Shown: positions 9,947 to 21,900 of the stretch, one piece after another
Position numbering within the stretch: position 1 is the first letter of the stretch
Layout: each line of letters begins with the position of its first letter
Origin: Takashimella koratensis
Lineage: Eukaryota; Basidiomycota; Tremellomycetes; Trichosporonales; Tetragoniomycetaceae
Length of the DNA stretch: 64,000 nucleotides
NCBI GenBank assembly: GCA_003116875.1
Contig: BCKT01000004.1
Location: forward strand, 1,546,891 to 1,610,890
Direction of reading: 5' to 3'
Translations under genes and position numbers: made by a program
The notes under the pieces: model-generated
The model's database searches: none
The model's input: only the letters and a program-made list of their open reading frames with translations
Told to the model about the DNA's origin: nothing

Positions 9947-11500
9947 ATGTCGACGACAACAACCGTCACCTCGACGAAGACGACCACATGGGGCCCGCTT
10001 AAATACCCAGCGGCGATCACGCTCAACGGTTCTCTCAAGCTCCGTGCCGCTTCAGCCCCAGAAGGCAAGACTTTCCTCGCCACTACCTCTTTCCCCGAGC
10101 TCGACGAGAAGGGGTACACCGTTGTACCCCATGTCCTTAGCGAAGAGCGTGCCGCGTACTACGTTAATGAGATGTACACCTGGCTCGAGTCGTTTGGGAC
10201 TGGGTTCAAGGCATCTGATCGATCCACTTGGCACGTCAAGAACATGCCCAAGTTTGACAAGTACGTCCATCATCTAGCGTGGAGAGTGATGATGTGTCGA
10301 AAGAGTAATGAGAGACTGATAAGTCTTACCAGGGGCGGTCTGTATCATAGATTTGGAGCAGGCCATGAGCAGTTCACATGGGATATCAGAAGCGAACCGG
10401 CGGTCGTCGATGTGTTTGCCAAGATCTGGGGCACGAACGAGCTCATCGTATCTTATGGTGCGTTTCGAATCACTCACCGCTATCCCCCATTCTCTCCTGA
10501 AGTGCTGCGTGCCCTTCTACCACCGAGCTTCCTGTGACTGGGAGGCGTCGCTGACATTGACTGCCACTCTACAACCCCTTGTCGTCTGTGTCGACGACAG
10601 ACTCGGTCAACGTGTCGCTCCCGTTCCCTCCTGAGGAGCTCGAGGACGGGCGAGGAATGCCCTGGCCGCACTGCGACCAGTCTCCTGCGCGTCGATTCCG
10701 ACACTGTATCCAGGGTATCGTCAACCTTGTGAGTGGCCACGGTGATATCCTCATTTGCTCTCAAGAGCTGACATCTGCCTCTCCGTCTCTGCCTCTGCGC
10801 CATTGTGGGCCACTTTGCCGTTCCATCCCCCAGTTTGAGAACGGACCCAACGATGGCGGCTTGATGGTCCTTAACGGTTCCCTCCCTCTCTTTGAGACTT
10901 TCTTCTCCACCCACCCCGAACTGGAACCGACCGACGGATGGCCAGACATTGACTGGTTCGGACACGCCTCGGAACACCTTCAATGGTTCTACGACCGAGG
11001 GTGTACTTGGAAGAAAGTTGAAGCGGGACCCGGAGACGTTATTCTGTGGGATAGTAGGACGATTCATTATGGAGACGCTGCAAGAGGAAATAGGCCAAGA
11101 GTAGCTACTTGTAAGTGTTCAAGGAGAACTTAGCAGAAAGAAGTTGGATCTGAACGCTTCAAACCCCCCGACAGATGTTTGTTACAAGCCCGCAAAAGAT
11201 ATGACGCCTGATAAACTTGCTTCGAAGAAAGAATGCTTTGAGAACGCATGGGGCACTGTGAGTTTCTACTGCTTCCGGAACGCACTTTACAGCTTTGTAG
11301 CCTGTGGTTCCTTCGTCGAGTGTTTGGACATTCCTGACATGTTCTCCTCGCCGATGCAGTCCCACGACCCGCTTGACTTCCGTATCGTCAATGCCAAGTC
11401 CCGTAATTGGCCAATGGACGAAGGCGAGCCGACTCGACCGCGCGCCGAACCTATCCTCTCTCACCGGGCAAAACAACTCGCCGGTCTTGTTCCGTACTAG
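9947..11500 (+). CDS. Phytanoyl-CoA dioxygenase (PhyH) superfamily protein
   Basis: Six exons (9947-10260, 10333-10457, 10601-10728, 10834-11110, 11175-11257, 11360-11500) give an unbroken 355-residue frame. Features of Fe(II)/2-oxoglutarate-dependent PhyH enzymes are visible. FPELDEKGYTVVPHVLSEE opens the fold. WPHCDQ supplies the His-x-Asp metal pair. GPGDVILWDSRTIHYG supplies the distal His, followed by RPRVAT with the Arg expected to hold 2-oxoglutarate. No signal peptide or clear peroxisomal C-terminal SKL is present; the protein ends in GLVPY. The substrate cannot be told from sequence, and many fungal members are uncharacterised. It converges on the minus-strand gene ending at 11877. 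Confidence 0.85.
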
Positions 11501-11876
11501 CCATCTCCACTTAACCAGCCTTGAGTAGCGCGTCGTGCGTGATTGTGAGGCTGAGAGGGGGAATGCACAGTCGAGACTTGCGGATACAGTCGATTCTGTC
11601 AGAGGCAGTCGGGCGATCAGATGAGTGTGTCTCGCCGAAATGAGATGAATGTAGAGGTTGTACTGTAACATGATCTGATGGATTGTCTGTTTTTGTGATG
11701 GTTTGCTTTTATCTTACGCACGGATCAAGTAGGGTTGGTAGACAACGAGGAAGGAATGTACAGTACAACATGGATTGTGGAAAAGATGAAGGAATGCTAC
11801 GTAGAGCAGAACAGTGAACACAACCTAATCAACAACGACAACCTCGACTTTCCTCCTCCCTCGCCATCGAAGCATC
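11501..11876. terminator. Convergent 3' region
   Basis: These 376 bases lie between two convergent stop codons (11500 plus strand, 11877 minus strand). They must hold both polyadenylation regions. I see no coding frame. Confidence 0.4.
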
Positions 11877-14520
11877 CTACGCTGCGCTGATCGCGTAGAG
11901 CCCGGCCGCGGTGAGCGCCTCGATGGCAGCTGCCTCGACTCCATCGACCACACTCCCCATCCCACTCACTGCACCCACTACCCCTACTCCACCAGAGACC
12001 TTCTTATTCCTCCCTACCCAAAACTCACCCTGCACCGGCAACCCTTTAATCTCCAACTCACTTTCCACTCCTCTAATCTCAATTACTGTATCCGCACTTC
12101 CTGCGATCCCTGCCGTCGCTCCGCCTCGGAAGACGACTTTTCCGATAAAGTCGCCAAGAACTGAATCGCGCCCGGGGAGAACGATGAGATCGATATCAAC
12201 GAACGGAGCGCGGACAAGCAGCGCGTGAGGAGATGTCTCCGGGTCTGGAGAAGGGTGGGTGATCGCGGCGATGGGAAGGGGAGGGTTGATTCGGCCAAAA
12301 GCACAGGCAGGGAACTCGTCATCGTCACCGTCGTCGCCATCGTCACCGTCACCGGGGGTGTCCTGGGGCTTGTCCGGACGAGGGCGACCCCATGGCCATC
12401 CGTTGACGTGGGCAGAACCGTGTATGTTGGTCTTCATTGTCGCCGTGGAACGGCCCTGAGAGTGGCTATGCGATCCCAAGGTTGCCTCGTTCTCAGACCC
12501 CGGCGCGGGTCCGTCAAAGATTAACACATCAGGCCGGACAGCGGTGATATTGAGCTGCACGCTCGCCATTTCCTTTGGAAGCTCGACAATAGCCACGACC
12601 TCCCCTGACATCTTAATCACCCCACCAGCTTCGGCAAGGCGCATGTTCTCAATCGAGACGGATTTTACAACCTTGGGTCGTGGGTAAGGAGCCGGGAACT
12701 CGAGGCTGACTTCGAGTGACGCCAGGGACGCCAGCAGCCAGTCGGGCGGAGCGGCATCGCCAAATGACGAGGGAGATGTCGTTGTGGGAGGTGATGGCAC
12801 TGACGGGGTGGTGGATGTAGGTGCCGGCGCAGGTGGGGAGAGAGTGCCGCCTCGCACGATGATGGGGTTCGGCTCGCCGTGGAGGTATCGCTGAAGGAAC
12901 AACGACAGCGCATCCGAACTCTGCCCGATCCCAGCGTCGATAGTCCCGTTCACACCGAGGCTAATGTTCTTCCCTGCCCCAATGACGACGGGCTCAGTAG
13001 CCACGTGAGCAATAGGAACAAGCCGTGTACTGTGGGTCGTCGAGGACGTGGTGTTGTCAGCCACCGTGTTATTCTCGACGTTGTCGGCGGGGAGGGCGAT
13101 AGAGAACGGGAGGCGGAAAGGGAGACTAGCGCCGGCTAGAGAAGGGACGAAGTTGGGGACGGTAGCATGTGCGATAAGGCGGAGAATCGGTGAGACTGAC
13201 GATCCGCCGTCGTTTTGTGAGGGTTCGGTAGTGGTCGAATTGGGACTGGGAACAGTAGAGGACGAGTCCGAGGTGGAGAACGAGTAGTAGTCGAGCTGAA
13301 GCAACGACGAGAGGTTGAGTGGGTGGCCCGGTCGCGGGAGGTTGGGCAGCGCGGGGACTAGGCGGTGGGAGGAAGGGGAAGGAGGTCGGTGTCAGTTCAG
13401 GCTTATGCTGAACGGTTTGGGAACTGTGGATTGATTGATTGATGGAGAAGGAGAGGCGAAGCGGGAGCGAGAGAGAACATTAACAGCCGCCACAGGCGAG
13501 CCAGGGACAAAGAGAATCAAGATGAGGGGAGAGAGGGAAGTCAAAATAAACGAGGGAGAGTAATTAGGATAAGAGAGAAGGTAGAACTGTCAAAACCCGA
13601 AACTCACCTGCCACGTTGAGGTCGAGCGAGAGGTGGTCACGTTGACCTGCGGCCCAGCTCCATCCCGGCACTCCCGCAGCCACCTGGTGCACGTCTACCA
13701 CGACGTTGGCGGATCCGACATCCCACGCTCGCTTGAGAAAGTCTGTCACGTCGGTGAAGTTGGTCACGGGGTGGACGAGAACAAGAACGTTGACTGGTTC
13801 GAGCCATGCTGGGGCTCTTCGGCTGGGAGATCGAGCCCCGGAAGTGTTGAAAGTCAATTGAGGGACGTTCTGGACGAGAGGGATGAGGAGAGGTTCGAGG
13901 AGCGAGACGCGGACGAGGGGATCAGATGGACCGTGCGAGGCGGAAACAAGGATAGGGTCGGAGATCTCGACTTTGACTTTGTGGGTGGGCAAGTAATTCA
14001 ACAAGGTTCGGGCGGTCCATAGCCTTAGTCGTTCCCACCACTCTGCGCCACCGCCTCGGACTCCTGCCTCCGCTGCGTGGGATCGATCGGCAGCGCTCAG
14101 CCGGCCTACAGCAAGGGCAGAGTCGACGTCGATGCCTGCTCGGACAGTGAGGTTCAGTACAACTCCGCTGTCCGAGAGGTTCAGGAGAGATATGTGGTCG
14201 GGGACAGTTGAATAGGCAAACGAAGATGCGAGTGCGTTGGTGGATGATTCGGACTCGGAAGGGCGGAAAGAGGTGAGTAGGAGAGCGAGGAGGAGGAGGA
14301 AGGCGAAGAGCAAGGAGAAGAAGGTGATTAAGGCCGAGTAGAGGTAGGTGAGGTAGTGTCGTCGAGATGAAGAGGGATAAGGGGAAGCGGAGAGAGACGG
14401 AGAAGACGGGAGGAGGGCGGTGCGTTCGGTTGGCTCGGATGGGGAACCGGGGGAAGAAGGGGAAGGCGAAAGCGGAGAGGGGTCGACGGCTTTCCGCTTG
14501 CCCTTGGATCGAGAGGACAT
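11877..14520 (-). CDS. Single-pass membrane protein, Tag1-like (DUF3712/LEA-2-like) candidate
   Basis: Two exons, 14520-13608 and 13357-11877, are joined by a 250-base intron in phase 1 and give 797 residues. The start MSSRSKGKRK is followed by a Ser/Pro-rich cytosolic tail containing ERTALLP, a possible sorting motif. One strong membrane segment follows (YLYSALITFFSLLFAFLLLL, about residues 54-80). The rest is a long non-cytosolic region of beta-type repeats with patterns such as DSGVVLNLTVRAGIDVDS, ISLGVNGTIDAGI and MAEAGGVIKMSGEV. This plan (short N-tail, one span, repeated LEA-2/Ig-like units) fits fungal DUF3712 and vacuolar Tag1-type proteins. Tag1 of yeast senses autophagy duration. 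The family call is from pattern only; membrane topology is the firmer part. Confidence 0.6.
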
Positions 14521-14729
14521 GGTGGTGTAGACACGAGGGGATGGTGAGTGGTGAGTGGTGGCAAAGATGAGCAAGTGGGAGAAAGGGAGAAAGGAGGAGA
14601 TGGATGGGCCGGAGCCATGGGGATCCCGACTCCCGACGACGAAAGCTGCACCAATCCGGTAATTTATTCATTCCATTTCCTATTTCACATTTCATATCTC
14701 GACTCTCCCAACAGCAACAGATACAACAG
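14521..14729. promoter_or_regulatory. Short divergent promoter
   Basis: Only 209 bases separate the ATG of the minus-strand membrane protein gene (14520) from the ATG of the PfkB gene (14730). Regulatory sequence is probably shared. Confidence 0.45.
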
Positions 14730-16763
14730 ATGGCACTCTACCAGCCTCGACCAGAGGCGCTCAAGGGCAAGGGCCGCGTCACGACCCTCGGTGAGCACCG
14801 AGTCTACGCCGAGCCCCTCATCCCACGAACAGTGGCCTGCGTCTTTGGTGTTCAGCTGCATGGCCGCGGAGAGGGCTGCGCATTTAGTGGCTGTTGGGTG
14901 TCGGCGGGGGACGAGTAGGTCGCGTGCTGATTATTGATGCCTTGTGTTTCGAACCTCCGGGGTACAGGTATGTTCATCATTGACCATTTCGAGGTCAAGG
15001 ATGAGAGTGGCAACTCGGTGCTCACGGACGACGAGGTGGTGAGTGCATGTCACAGTCAATGGGGAAGGGGAAGAGAAACGACCAAGGATGGGCCGGGTCG
15101 ACTGGAGAGAGTCGGTAGGCTGGTGTGGTGATGATTCGCCGCTGATGTCTTGCAGATGGGTGGAGGAGGGATATATGGTGGGTGCGGGGAAGAAACAGGT
15201 TAGGAAGGTACTAATCGCTTTGGTTTGGCAGCGATGACAGCTGCTCGGATAGTAAGTCATTAAAAGTCCCATAAGCCGTGCTCGTTGACTCCAGTGGGAT
15301 CTGATCACTTTCACCTGACTGCAAAGCTCAAATATACGATTGGCTGACACACTTTCCTCTTCTCAGTTCCTCCCTCCAAGCTACGTCGGCCTGCTCGTGG
15401 ACAAGGGTACCGATTTCCCGGGCATATTCGCGGACCAGCTTGAGGCATTGGGAGACGGGATGGTTTGGTTTCGACCAAGAGACGGGAAGACGACCCGAGC
15501 AGTGAATATCTACTCTGGTCGAGTGATAGGGTAAGTTCAGGCCCCCTTCCACTTTTTCAATGCTATCGCCTGTCTCTGGAGCAAAATCTCAGATCGCTGA
15601 CTCCACCATCTTCTCGTGTATTGCTTACCATACATAGCGAAGGCCACCAGACATTCAAATACACTTCCCCTCAACTCCACATCACGCCAAAAGACTACGT
15701 CCTCCCTCCTAGCCCTTTCTCCCAGCCTGCACCGGAATGGATGCACGTCGTGTGCGATACTACCCGGGCAGAAGTGATTGTGGCCGAGGCGACGGCGATC
15801 ATGGAGGGTACGATGGGTGAGGGAGCGGGAAGAGGGTGGAATGGGCGCATGGTGTGGGAGCCGCTTATCAGGGTGAGTCACGAGTGAGCGCAGCGAGGTC
15901 GTGGCCTTTCGATCAGGAAGTAAAGAGAGAGCGGTTGAGATTGGTATTTCGAGAGGAAGTAGACGACGGGAAGTGTGCTGATGGTTTTGTCTTAGAGGAT
16001 CGAGCCCGGTACGACAGGCAAATACGTCGAGCTTGCGAGGAACTTTGAGATCTTTAGGTACATCCCGACTCTTATCTCACCAAGTTGTCGAACAAATCCC
16101 TCACTAAGCTCCCCTCTCCTCTTGTGTCCAGCCCCAACCTCCTCGAGATGCAGACTATTCTCGAACTCGAGCCGACGGGGGAGACGAATCACTCTGACGT
16201 TGAATTTGCTGCCCAACGATTCCGCGCTCTCCTCCTTGCCCCATCTACTTCATCGAACACCAGCACCCGTACGAGCGGTCCAGGACCCGTGAGCCCCCGA
16301 GTGCCCGCGATCGTGGTCCGTGCAGGCCCCATGGGATCTTATACACTCTCAGATGACTGGTCGGGATGGGTACCGGCGTACTGGAGGTCGGAAGATATAG
16401 GCCACGTCGTGGATGTCACAGGAGGAGGGAACGCGTTCCTAGGTGGTTTGTTAGCGGGTTTGCTAATCGCAAACGGTGATTTGAAAGCAGGTGAGTCCAC
16501 GTGTGATTATTCGGTATAGTAAATGCGGTAGGAAGGAGGAATCAGACAAAGGCGCTAACGAGTGCGCCTCGCTTTTGTCGCTTTGACTTGTAGCGTCGAT
16601 CTACGCTGCAGCTGGGGCGAGCTTTGCTATCGAGCAGCGAGGCCTGCCGAGGTTGGCTATGATAGAGAACGGGGAGAGCTGGAACGGGGACTCGCCGTGG
16701 CGGAGGGTTTCTGAGCTCGCGCAGAGGGTAGACGCGATGGAGTTGGCCAGCGCCAAGGCTTGA
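14730..16763 (+). CDS. MAK32: PfkB-family carbohydrate kinase-like protein, Mak32 type
   Basis: Nine exons (14730-14790, 14968-15038, 15156-15177, 15232-15251, 15367-15530, 15638-15872, 15996-16057, 16132-16490, 16594-16763) keep frame throughout and give 387 residues. Two are micro-exons of 22 and 20 bases. Family marks are TLGMFIIDHFEV at the start, GGGGIYA, then VVDVTGGGNAFLGGLLAGLL, the equivalent of PfkB signature 2, followed by an AGASFAIEQRG helix. In active PfkB kinases signature 2 reads D-T-x-G-A-G-D. Here the last Asp, the catalytic base, is Asn, as I recall for yeast Mak32, needed for maintenance of L-A double-stranded RNA. So it may not be an active sugar kinase. The fold assignment is firm, the role is not. 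Confidence 0.82.
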
Positions 16764-17284
16764 TTTAGGTGTACTTGATAGAAGCATGGTAGTGAAGATG
16801 AGAGGTAGGTTAGAACGCAGATTGCGATCTTGTACCCATCGTTGTTCATAGACGCTCGTCGGGAGATCTGGGCATTGGTCTTGGTCCCCACCAGTGGATA
16901 GATTATTTGTGCATACTAGGCATGTGAAGAGGGCCCTAAGGCAGCACGCTGCCGTCATCTCGCTCGCAAGTGAATTAGAGCAAGAAATCTGGTTCAGGTT
17001 CACATGGCACGCAGGTATATTTGAGGAAGAGGGGAGGTTCGAGAGTCAACGAGGCAAGGAGAAAGAAAGTAGCGAAGCGAAGTGAGACTGGGAAGTTGAA
17101 GATGGGCGCAAGGATCAAATCCGACTGAGATTAAGTCGGAGACGTAGGAGAGGAGAGGGATTTGAAAGAGTGTGGGGTAGACAGAAATAAAAAGGAAGAA
17201 GAACTATTGAGCCCAAAGGTTTGTTTGCCTGGTTTACAGCTGAACAGGGTTTGGATTTGGTCGACAACAAAGTGAAGGATAAGC
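16764..17284. terminator. Convergent 3' region between PfkB and H2A.Z genes
   Basis: These 521 bases lie between convergent stop codons. I see no gene. The sequence is A/G-rich on the plus strand at 17020-17210. Confidence 0.4.
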
Positions 17285-18481
17285 TTAGGCGGTCGCGGTG
17301 GGGACAGCGGCGACCTTCTTGGGCGCTCCGCCGGCCTTGGTAACGAGCGACTGTGGCGTGTGAGCTGGATCTTTTGAGTAGGGGAAAGAGGAAAGATTAG
17401 CTCACCTTGTGGATGTGCGGGAGGACACCACCGCCAGCGATGGTGGCGCGGATAAGGAGATCAAGCTCCTCGTCACCGCGGATAGCGAGCTGGAGGTGAC
17501 GAGGGGTGATACGCTTCACTCGCAGGTCCTTGGCGGCGTTACCTAGGTAATGTCAGCGTGGTCCAGATCCAGATCCGGAGTGGGAAGGGAGAGGTAGGGA
17601 CGAAGACGAAAGATGGCGGGAAAGGGAAGAGGTGAATAAGAAGTGAAGATGTGGAAAGAAGGGGAGAAACAAAAGCGAGCGGAAGAGTAAGCCAAAACTC
17701 ACCGGCAAGCTCGAGGACCTCGGCAGTGAGGTACTCCATGATAGCGGCAACGTAAACAGCGGCCTTGGCGCCGACACGAACGTTGTTGGCGTTCTTGTTC
17801 CTCAAGAACCTGTAGGGGGTCAGTTTGATCTTACATTGGTCTGATATCCATCTGCGCGATGAGGGACAGGACCATGTGTCCGGTCCTGACTCTTGAGAGC
17901 CTTTTCTCAACGTGATCCACCAAGCACCCTCCGTTCTCCAAATCCTAAAAGCCGATTCTCTCTTCCCCTTTGTCCTTCCTCTCTTCTCCCTTCCGATGCT
18001 GGTCTCACGCGCAGTGGTGACAGACGAAGACGGGTCGCGCGCAACTACTAACCTGTGGATACGGCCGACGGGGAACTAAGATATGTGTCAGCTCGAAGAC
18101 AAGGACAAAGAGGATGGATGCAACGTGGGGACACAAGAGAGATGGATGGAAGGTGGGGAAGGAGGCGGTCATCGCAGCCACCCTCCGGCACGCAAACAGC
18201 AGACATCCCAGAAGTGGAAAGAGGGGCGAGGACATGCGACCAGTGATCAAAAGGAGCATGGATGGATATGTTGACGTGCGAGCAGGCTTTGAAAGACGAT
18301 CGATCGAGACGAAAGATGAAAGATGAAAGATGAAAGATGAAGAACCAGACACGATATCGACTCGGCAAGTGGCGCGACATACCTGGAGACCAGCCTTGGA
18401 AGACCTGGTAGTGAGGACCTTGGCCTCGGAGGAGCTCTTGGCGCCGCTCTTGCCCTTGCCGCCGGTAGTCTTGGATGACAT
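17285..18481 (-). CDS. HTZ1: Histone variant H2A.Z
   Basis: Five exons (18481-18383, 18075-18053, 17809-17703, 17542-17406, 17350-17285) give 143 residues. The N-tail is Lys/Gly/Ser-rich ([17 protein letters not shown]), with lysines open to acetylation. The fold follows: [59 protein letters not shown], then [20 protein letters not shown] and [10 protein letters not shown]. The [22 protein letters not shown] and [20 protein letters not shown] segments mark H2A.Z, not canonical H2A. The C-terminal SQ(E/D) of fungal H2A is absent. It would be placed by SWR1-type remodelling at promoter nucleosomes. Exon 2 is only 23 bases. The 307-base first intron contains GAAAGAT repeats at 18311-18338. Confidence 0.95.
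18311..18338. repeat. GAAAGAT tandem repeat in H2A.Z intron 1
   Basis: Four head-to-tail copies of the 7-base unit GAAAGAT lie inside the first, longest intron of the H2A.Z gene. They are probably a simple slippage repeat. Confidence 0.75.
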
Positions 18482-18994
18482 TGTAGGTGTGGATGGATGT
18501 GTGTAGGGTGAAGATATAGGTGGATGTAAGAGAGAGAGAGAGAGAGAGGGAGGTGAATCGAGGTGAAAGGTGGATGGATGCTACGGTTTGTTTACGCGTA
18601 AAGGAAAGAACCAGGAGCGGGAGCAAATCACTCGTCACGTGATCGCTGCTCGGGCGGTGTAAGTGGGGGGAGGGGATATACCGCGTCTTCTCCCACGTGG
18701 CTTTCGTACCTTTGCTCGCCTGCAACAAAAAGTGAACACCATCACCACCAACAACCACGACTAGGACCAACATCCCATCTCATCCTCGAACCCCAACTCT
18801 TAGCCTCACTTCACATCCTCGCTTTACGCATTAGCTCAACCTCCTCACCAGGCGTCACGATACCCAGGGCATAGATTCTGCGGCTCGGCACGACCCTTTC
18901 GTTTCCCGAGTCGCGTTTCCTCGCGCCACCTCTCCCTCCTTCCTCCTGACTCCCTCAACCCCCAATCCTCTCGAATCCTTCTTCCCCGGGCACC
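18482..18994. promoter_or_regulatory. Divergent promoter, H2A.Z and nucleoporin
   Basis: These 513 bases separate the ATGs of two divergent genes. A run of GA dinucleotides lies at about 18529-18548 beside the H2A.Z start. CACGTG (E-box-like) occurs at about 18636-18641, and a CCACGTGG palindrome at about 18694-18701. Both could bind a bHLH factor. Confidence 0.5.
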
Positions 18995-21900
18995 ATGTCG
19001 ACGCTTCCGCTATCAGCATGGAACGCGGGTATCTTTGTCGAGCTGCAACACCTTCTCTCCCGCGTCGCGTCGCAGCCTACCACTTCGGTCGTCCGCAGGC
19101 TCTATGCGAAGCTTGACGAGGCGCAACCATGGATCCTCACCCTCACTGCATTGCCTGGTCCCAACGACGAGGACAAGCAGTTCATCGCCAACAGTGCGTC
19201 CCTTCCCACTTTGCCCCTTTCATATCTCAATCCCACATATTCACGTGAAACAACACCCTTGTGCCCCTTGCTGACACCTAATAGGCCCAATAACATCGCC
19301 CGATGGATCCGAGGTTCGGATAACAGACGAGTTGCTGGCCACTACCAACGCCATTTCCGATTCTCTCGAGCTGTCACAACTCTTTTCCGCCGTTCTCGCC
19401 CTTCAAGCCATCCAACAACGCTCTCGCTACCCTTCTCGCTCCGACGCCGAGATCGCCGTTTACCTCTTACACGAGTCTCTCCAAACCTTGCTTGACTTTC
19501 TCCGCGAACTGCTCCGGTTGACGCTGATCGAGGCTGATGCGGGAGAACCATTCGACCAGCTTCGAGTCTGGGTCGTGGGGCTGCTCGATACCCGGACATC
19601 CCTTGGACGCGGGCAGGGTGAAGGATACCTCGTCGACCAAATTATCAGCCAGCTTGATGCAGTCCAGGGCAAACTCGCTGCTCTCACCCGCTTGCCAGTG
19701 ACAGGCCCCCAGTTTGAGTTCGTCGAATTTCGCGTCACAGCGCTTAGAGCGGCACAGAACCGGATGGCGGGGATGCTCGCGACGATCGCGACGGCGGGGC
19801 TGCTCAAGATCTCGCAGGTCGTTAAGCTCGTCAAGTGGTTGAAGAAATGCGAACGCCCAGATGGGATTGCAGCAGCGGTCTTGGCAGCGTTCTTCGCAGC
19901 GACTCGGCCGCTTGACTCGCTCGATGACAAGGACAGCAGGCTCGAGGTGGGTACACGGCGCTTATGGGATAGAGGAATAATTAGCTGACCCTCGAATAGA
20001 CGGTGGAAGAGTACATTCGGCATTCGAAATTCCTCATTGTCGTCTCCAACTTGATAGTGAGTGAATCAGCGGTCCATGTCATCAATCCATGTCACTAACG
20101 CAACCTCAGTTTGGCGAGACATGGACAATTGCGCCATTGAAGGAATCTGCTAAACTCCAATGGTCCCTGTTCTACCTCTCGGCGCTTCGAAACGAGTCAT
20201 CCCTGTTACAGACCATCGGACTCGACGCGGACGGGGCGGAGCGGAATATCCAGGACGCGGTATCCGGTGGCGTCTTCCAATTCCTCTCTGGCCTCGTCTC
20301 GAGTATACGCCGTGAGCGCGGGCTGGACGAGCGAGACGAGACGATGGAGGCTGCCGAGGATCCGCTTGTCAAGCTCGCTTCCAAGTCGGATCCCGATAAT
20401 GACGACGCCCTCTTCACCAACTTTGAGGAACTCGTGCATTGGCTCGCGTCTAAACGGCACTTCCTCCGCAACTTGAAGAACAAGGAGGAAGACGTCAGTC
20501 TCCGTCGATCACAGGCGACCGCACCTCCCGCCAACTTTCAAGCTTTCCTCTCCCTCGTTGCAGTCGTGTACAAGAGCTTGCCGGCCGACAGCGCCCAGCA
20601 CCTATGGGACGAGTCGTCGTTCACTTCGGTCATCCTCGACGGTCGTTCGACATTCCCGCCCCCCGCGTTCTGGGACATGATTACCGCCATCTCTCACGGT
20701 CCCAAGTGCGCTGCTAAAGCATACGAGAAGCTTCAGAACACGCGACTGTCCTGGGTCTCGCTGTTTAAATTCTACCAACACTACTGCGATATCATGCCCC
20801 ACTTGTTCGACCCTATCAAGTCGCGACAGACCTCACTCGAGCCTATGCCAGAGGACGAGTACGTCGTGCTCCTCGGATGGACAAAGCTCCTCACTGCTGT
20901 CGTCCATGGATCCGCGGTCGCTCGGGGCGCGCTATTGCAAGCGAAACCACACCCTTTGCAGCTCTTGTTCGATTTTATCAACTGCGACATTCCGACCGAC
21001 CTTAAAGCGGCCGTACTCGACGCTGTTACTGCTTTTTGCGAACACCGATCCGACTCGGCGGACGAGGATGTCGTTGCCAAGGCGGTCGAAGCATACGAGC
21101 GTATCTCTTTCGCCGATCCGACCCTCGAAGTCCGGGTAGCCTCGGGAACTCGTGTCTCCCAGCCGATCGGTTGGATTCAGCGTATGGAATTCGCAGAGCA
21201 AGAAGCAGGCCTTTATCCGTTAACCCAGGCGTACATCTCGTTCCTCACCGCTCTTATCCCAGCCGCAGGGGTCGCACCGAAGCCTCGACTCAACAACGCT
21301 CTTCGCCGCGGGGCAACGTACATCCTCGACCGCGTTCTCCTCACTCAGTCAGTTCGACGGTACGCTCGCGAGGCCGAGCGGTGGAGCGTGCTCGATTCTG
21401 TCCTCAAGTTCATCGAGCGCGCACTGGTCACTTTTGACCTTGGTGAACTCCAAGCAGCGGGAGCGACGAGGGCGATCGGCGGAATCGCATCGTCACTTGC
21501 GGACGAACCCGGTTTCCTCGTCCTCCTTCGGCTGTTAAGCGAGCCTGCCGTTCTCGCGCCGCTCGCGGCTGTCGTCGACTATCCGGGCAACACTTCCCTC
21601 CTTCGCGTGTTGCGAATCTACTACCGCATTCTCGATGTCCAGCTCGTCTTCAGCGACGTACTCCTCCTCGCTCTCTCTGACCCTTCGCGCGTGCCCAACC
21701 AGTCTCAGCCATTCCGGCGCCCGTTGGGCTTCCAGTCCCTCGACCACTACCTCCTCAACCACCACTTGTCCAACGTCACTTCCATCGCCCTGAGCGTGGG
21801 GAACGACAACCCGTCTACCTCCCTCGTCGCTGTCAAGATCGTACATGCGCTCGCGCAGTCGCCCTTGTTCGCGGGAACGGACATGTTCCGAGGCGAATAC

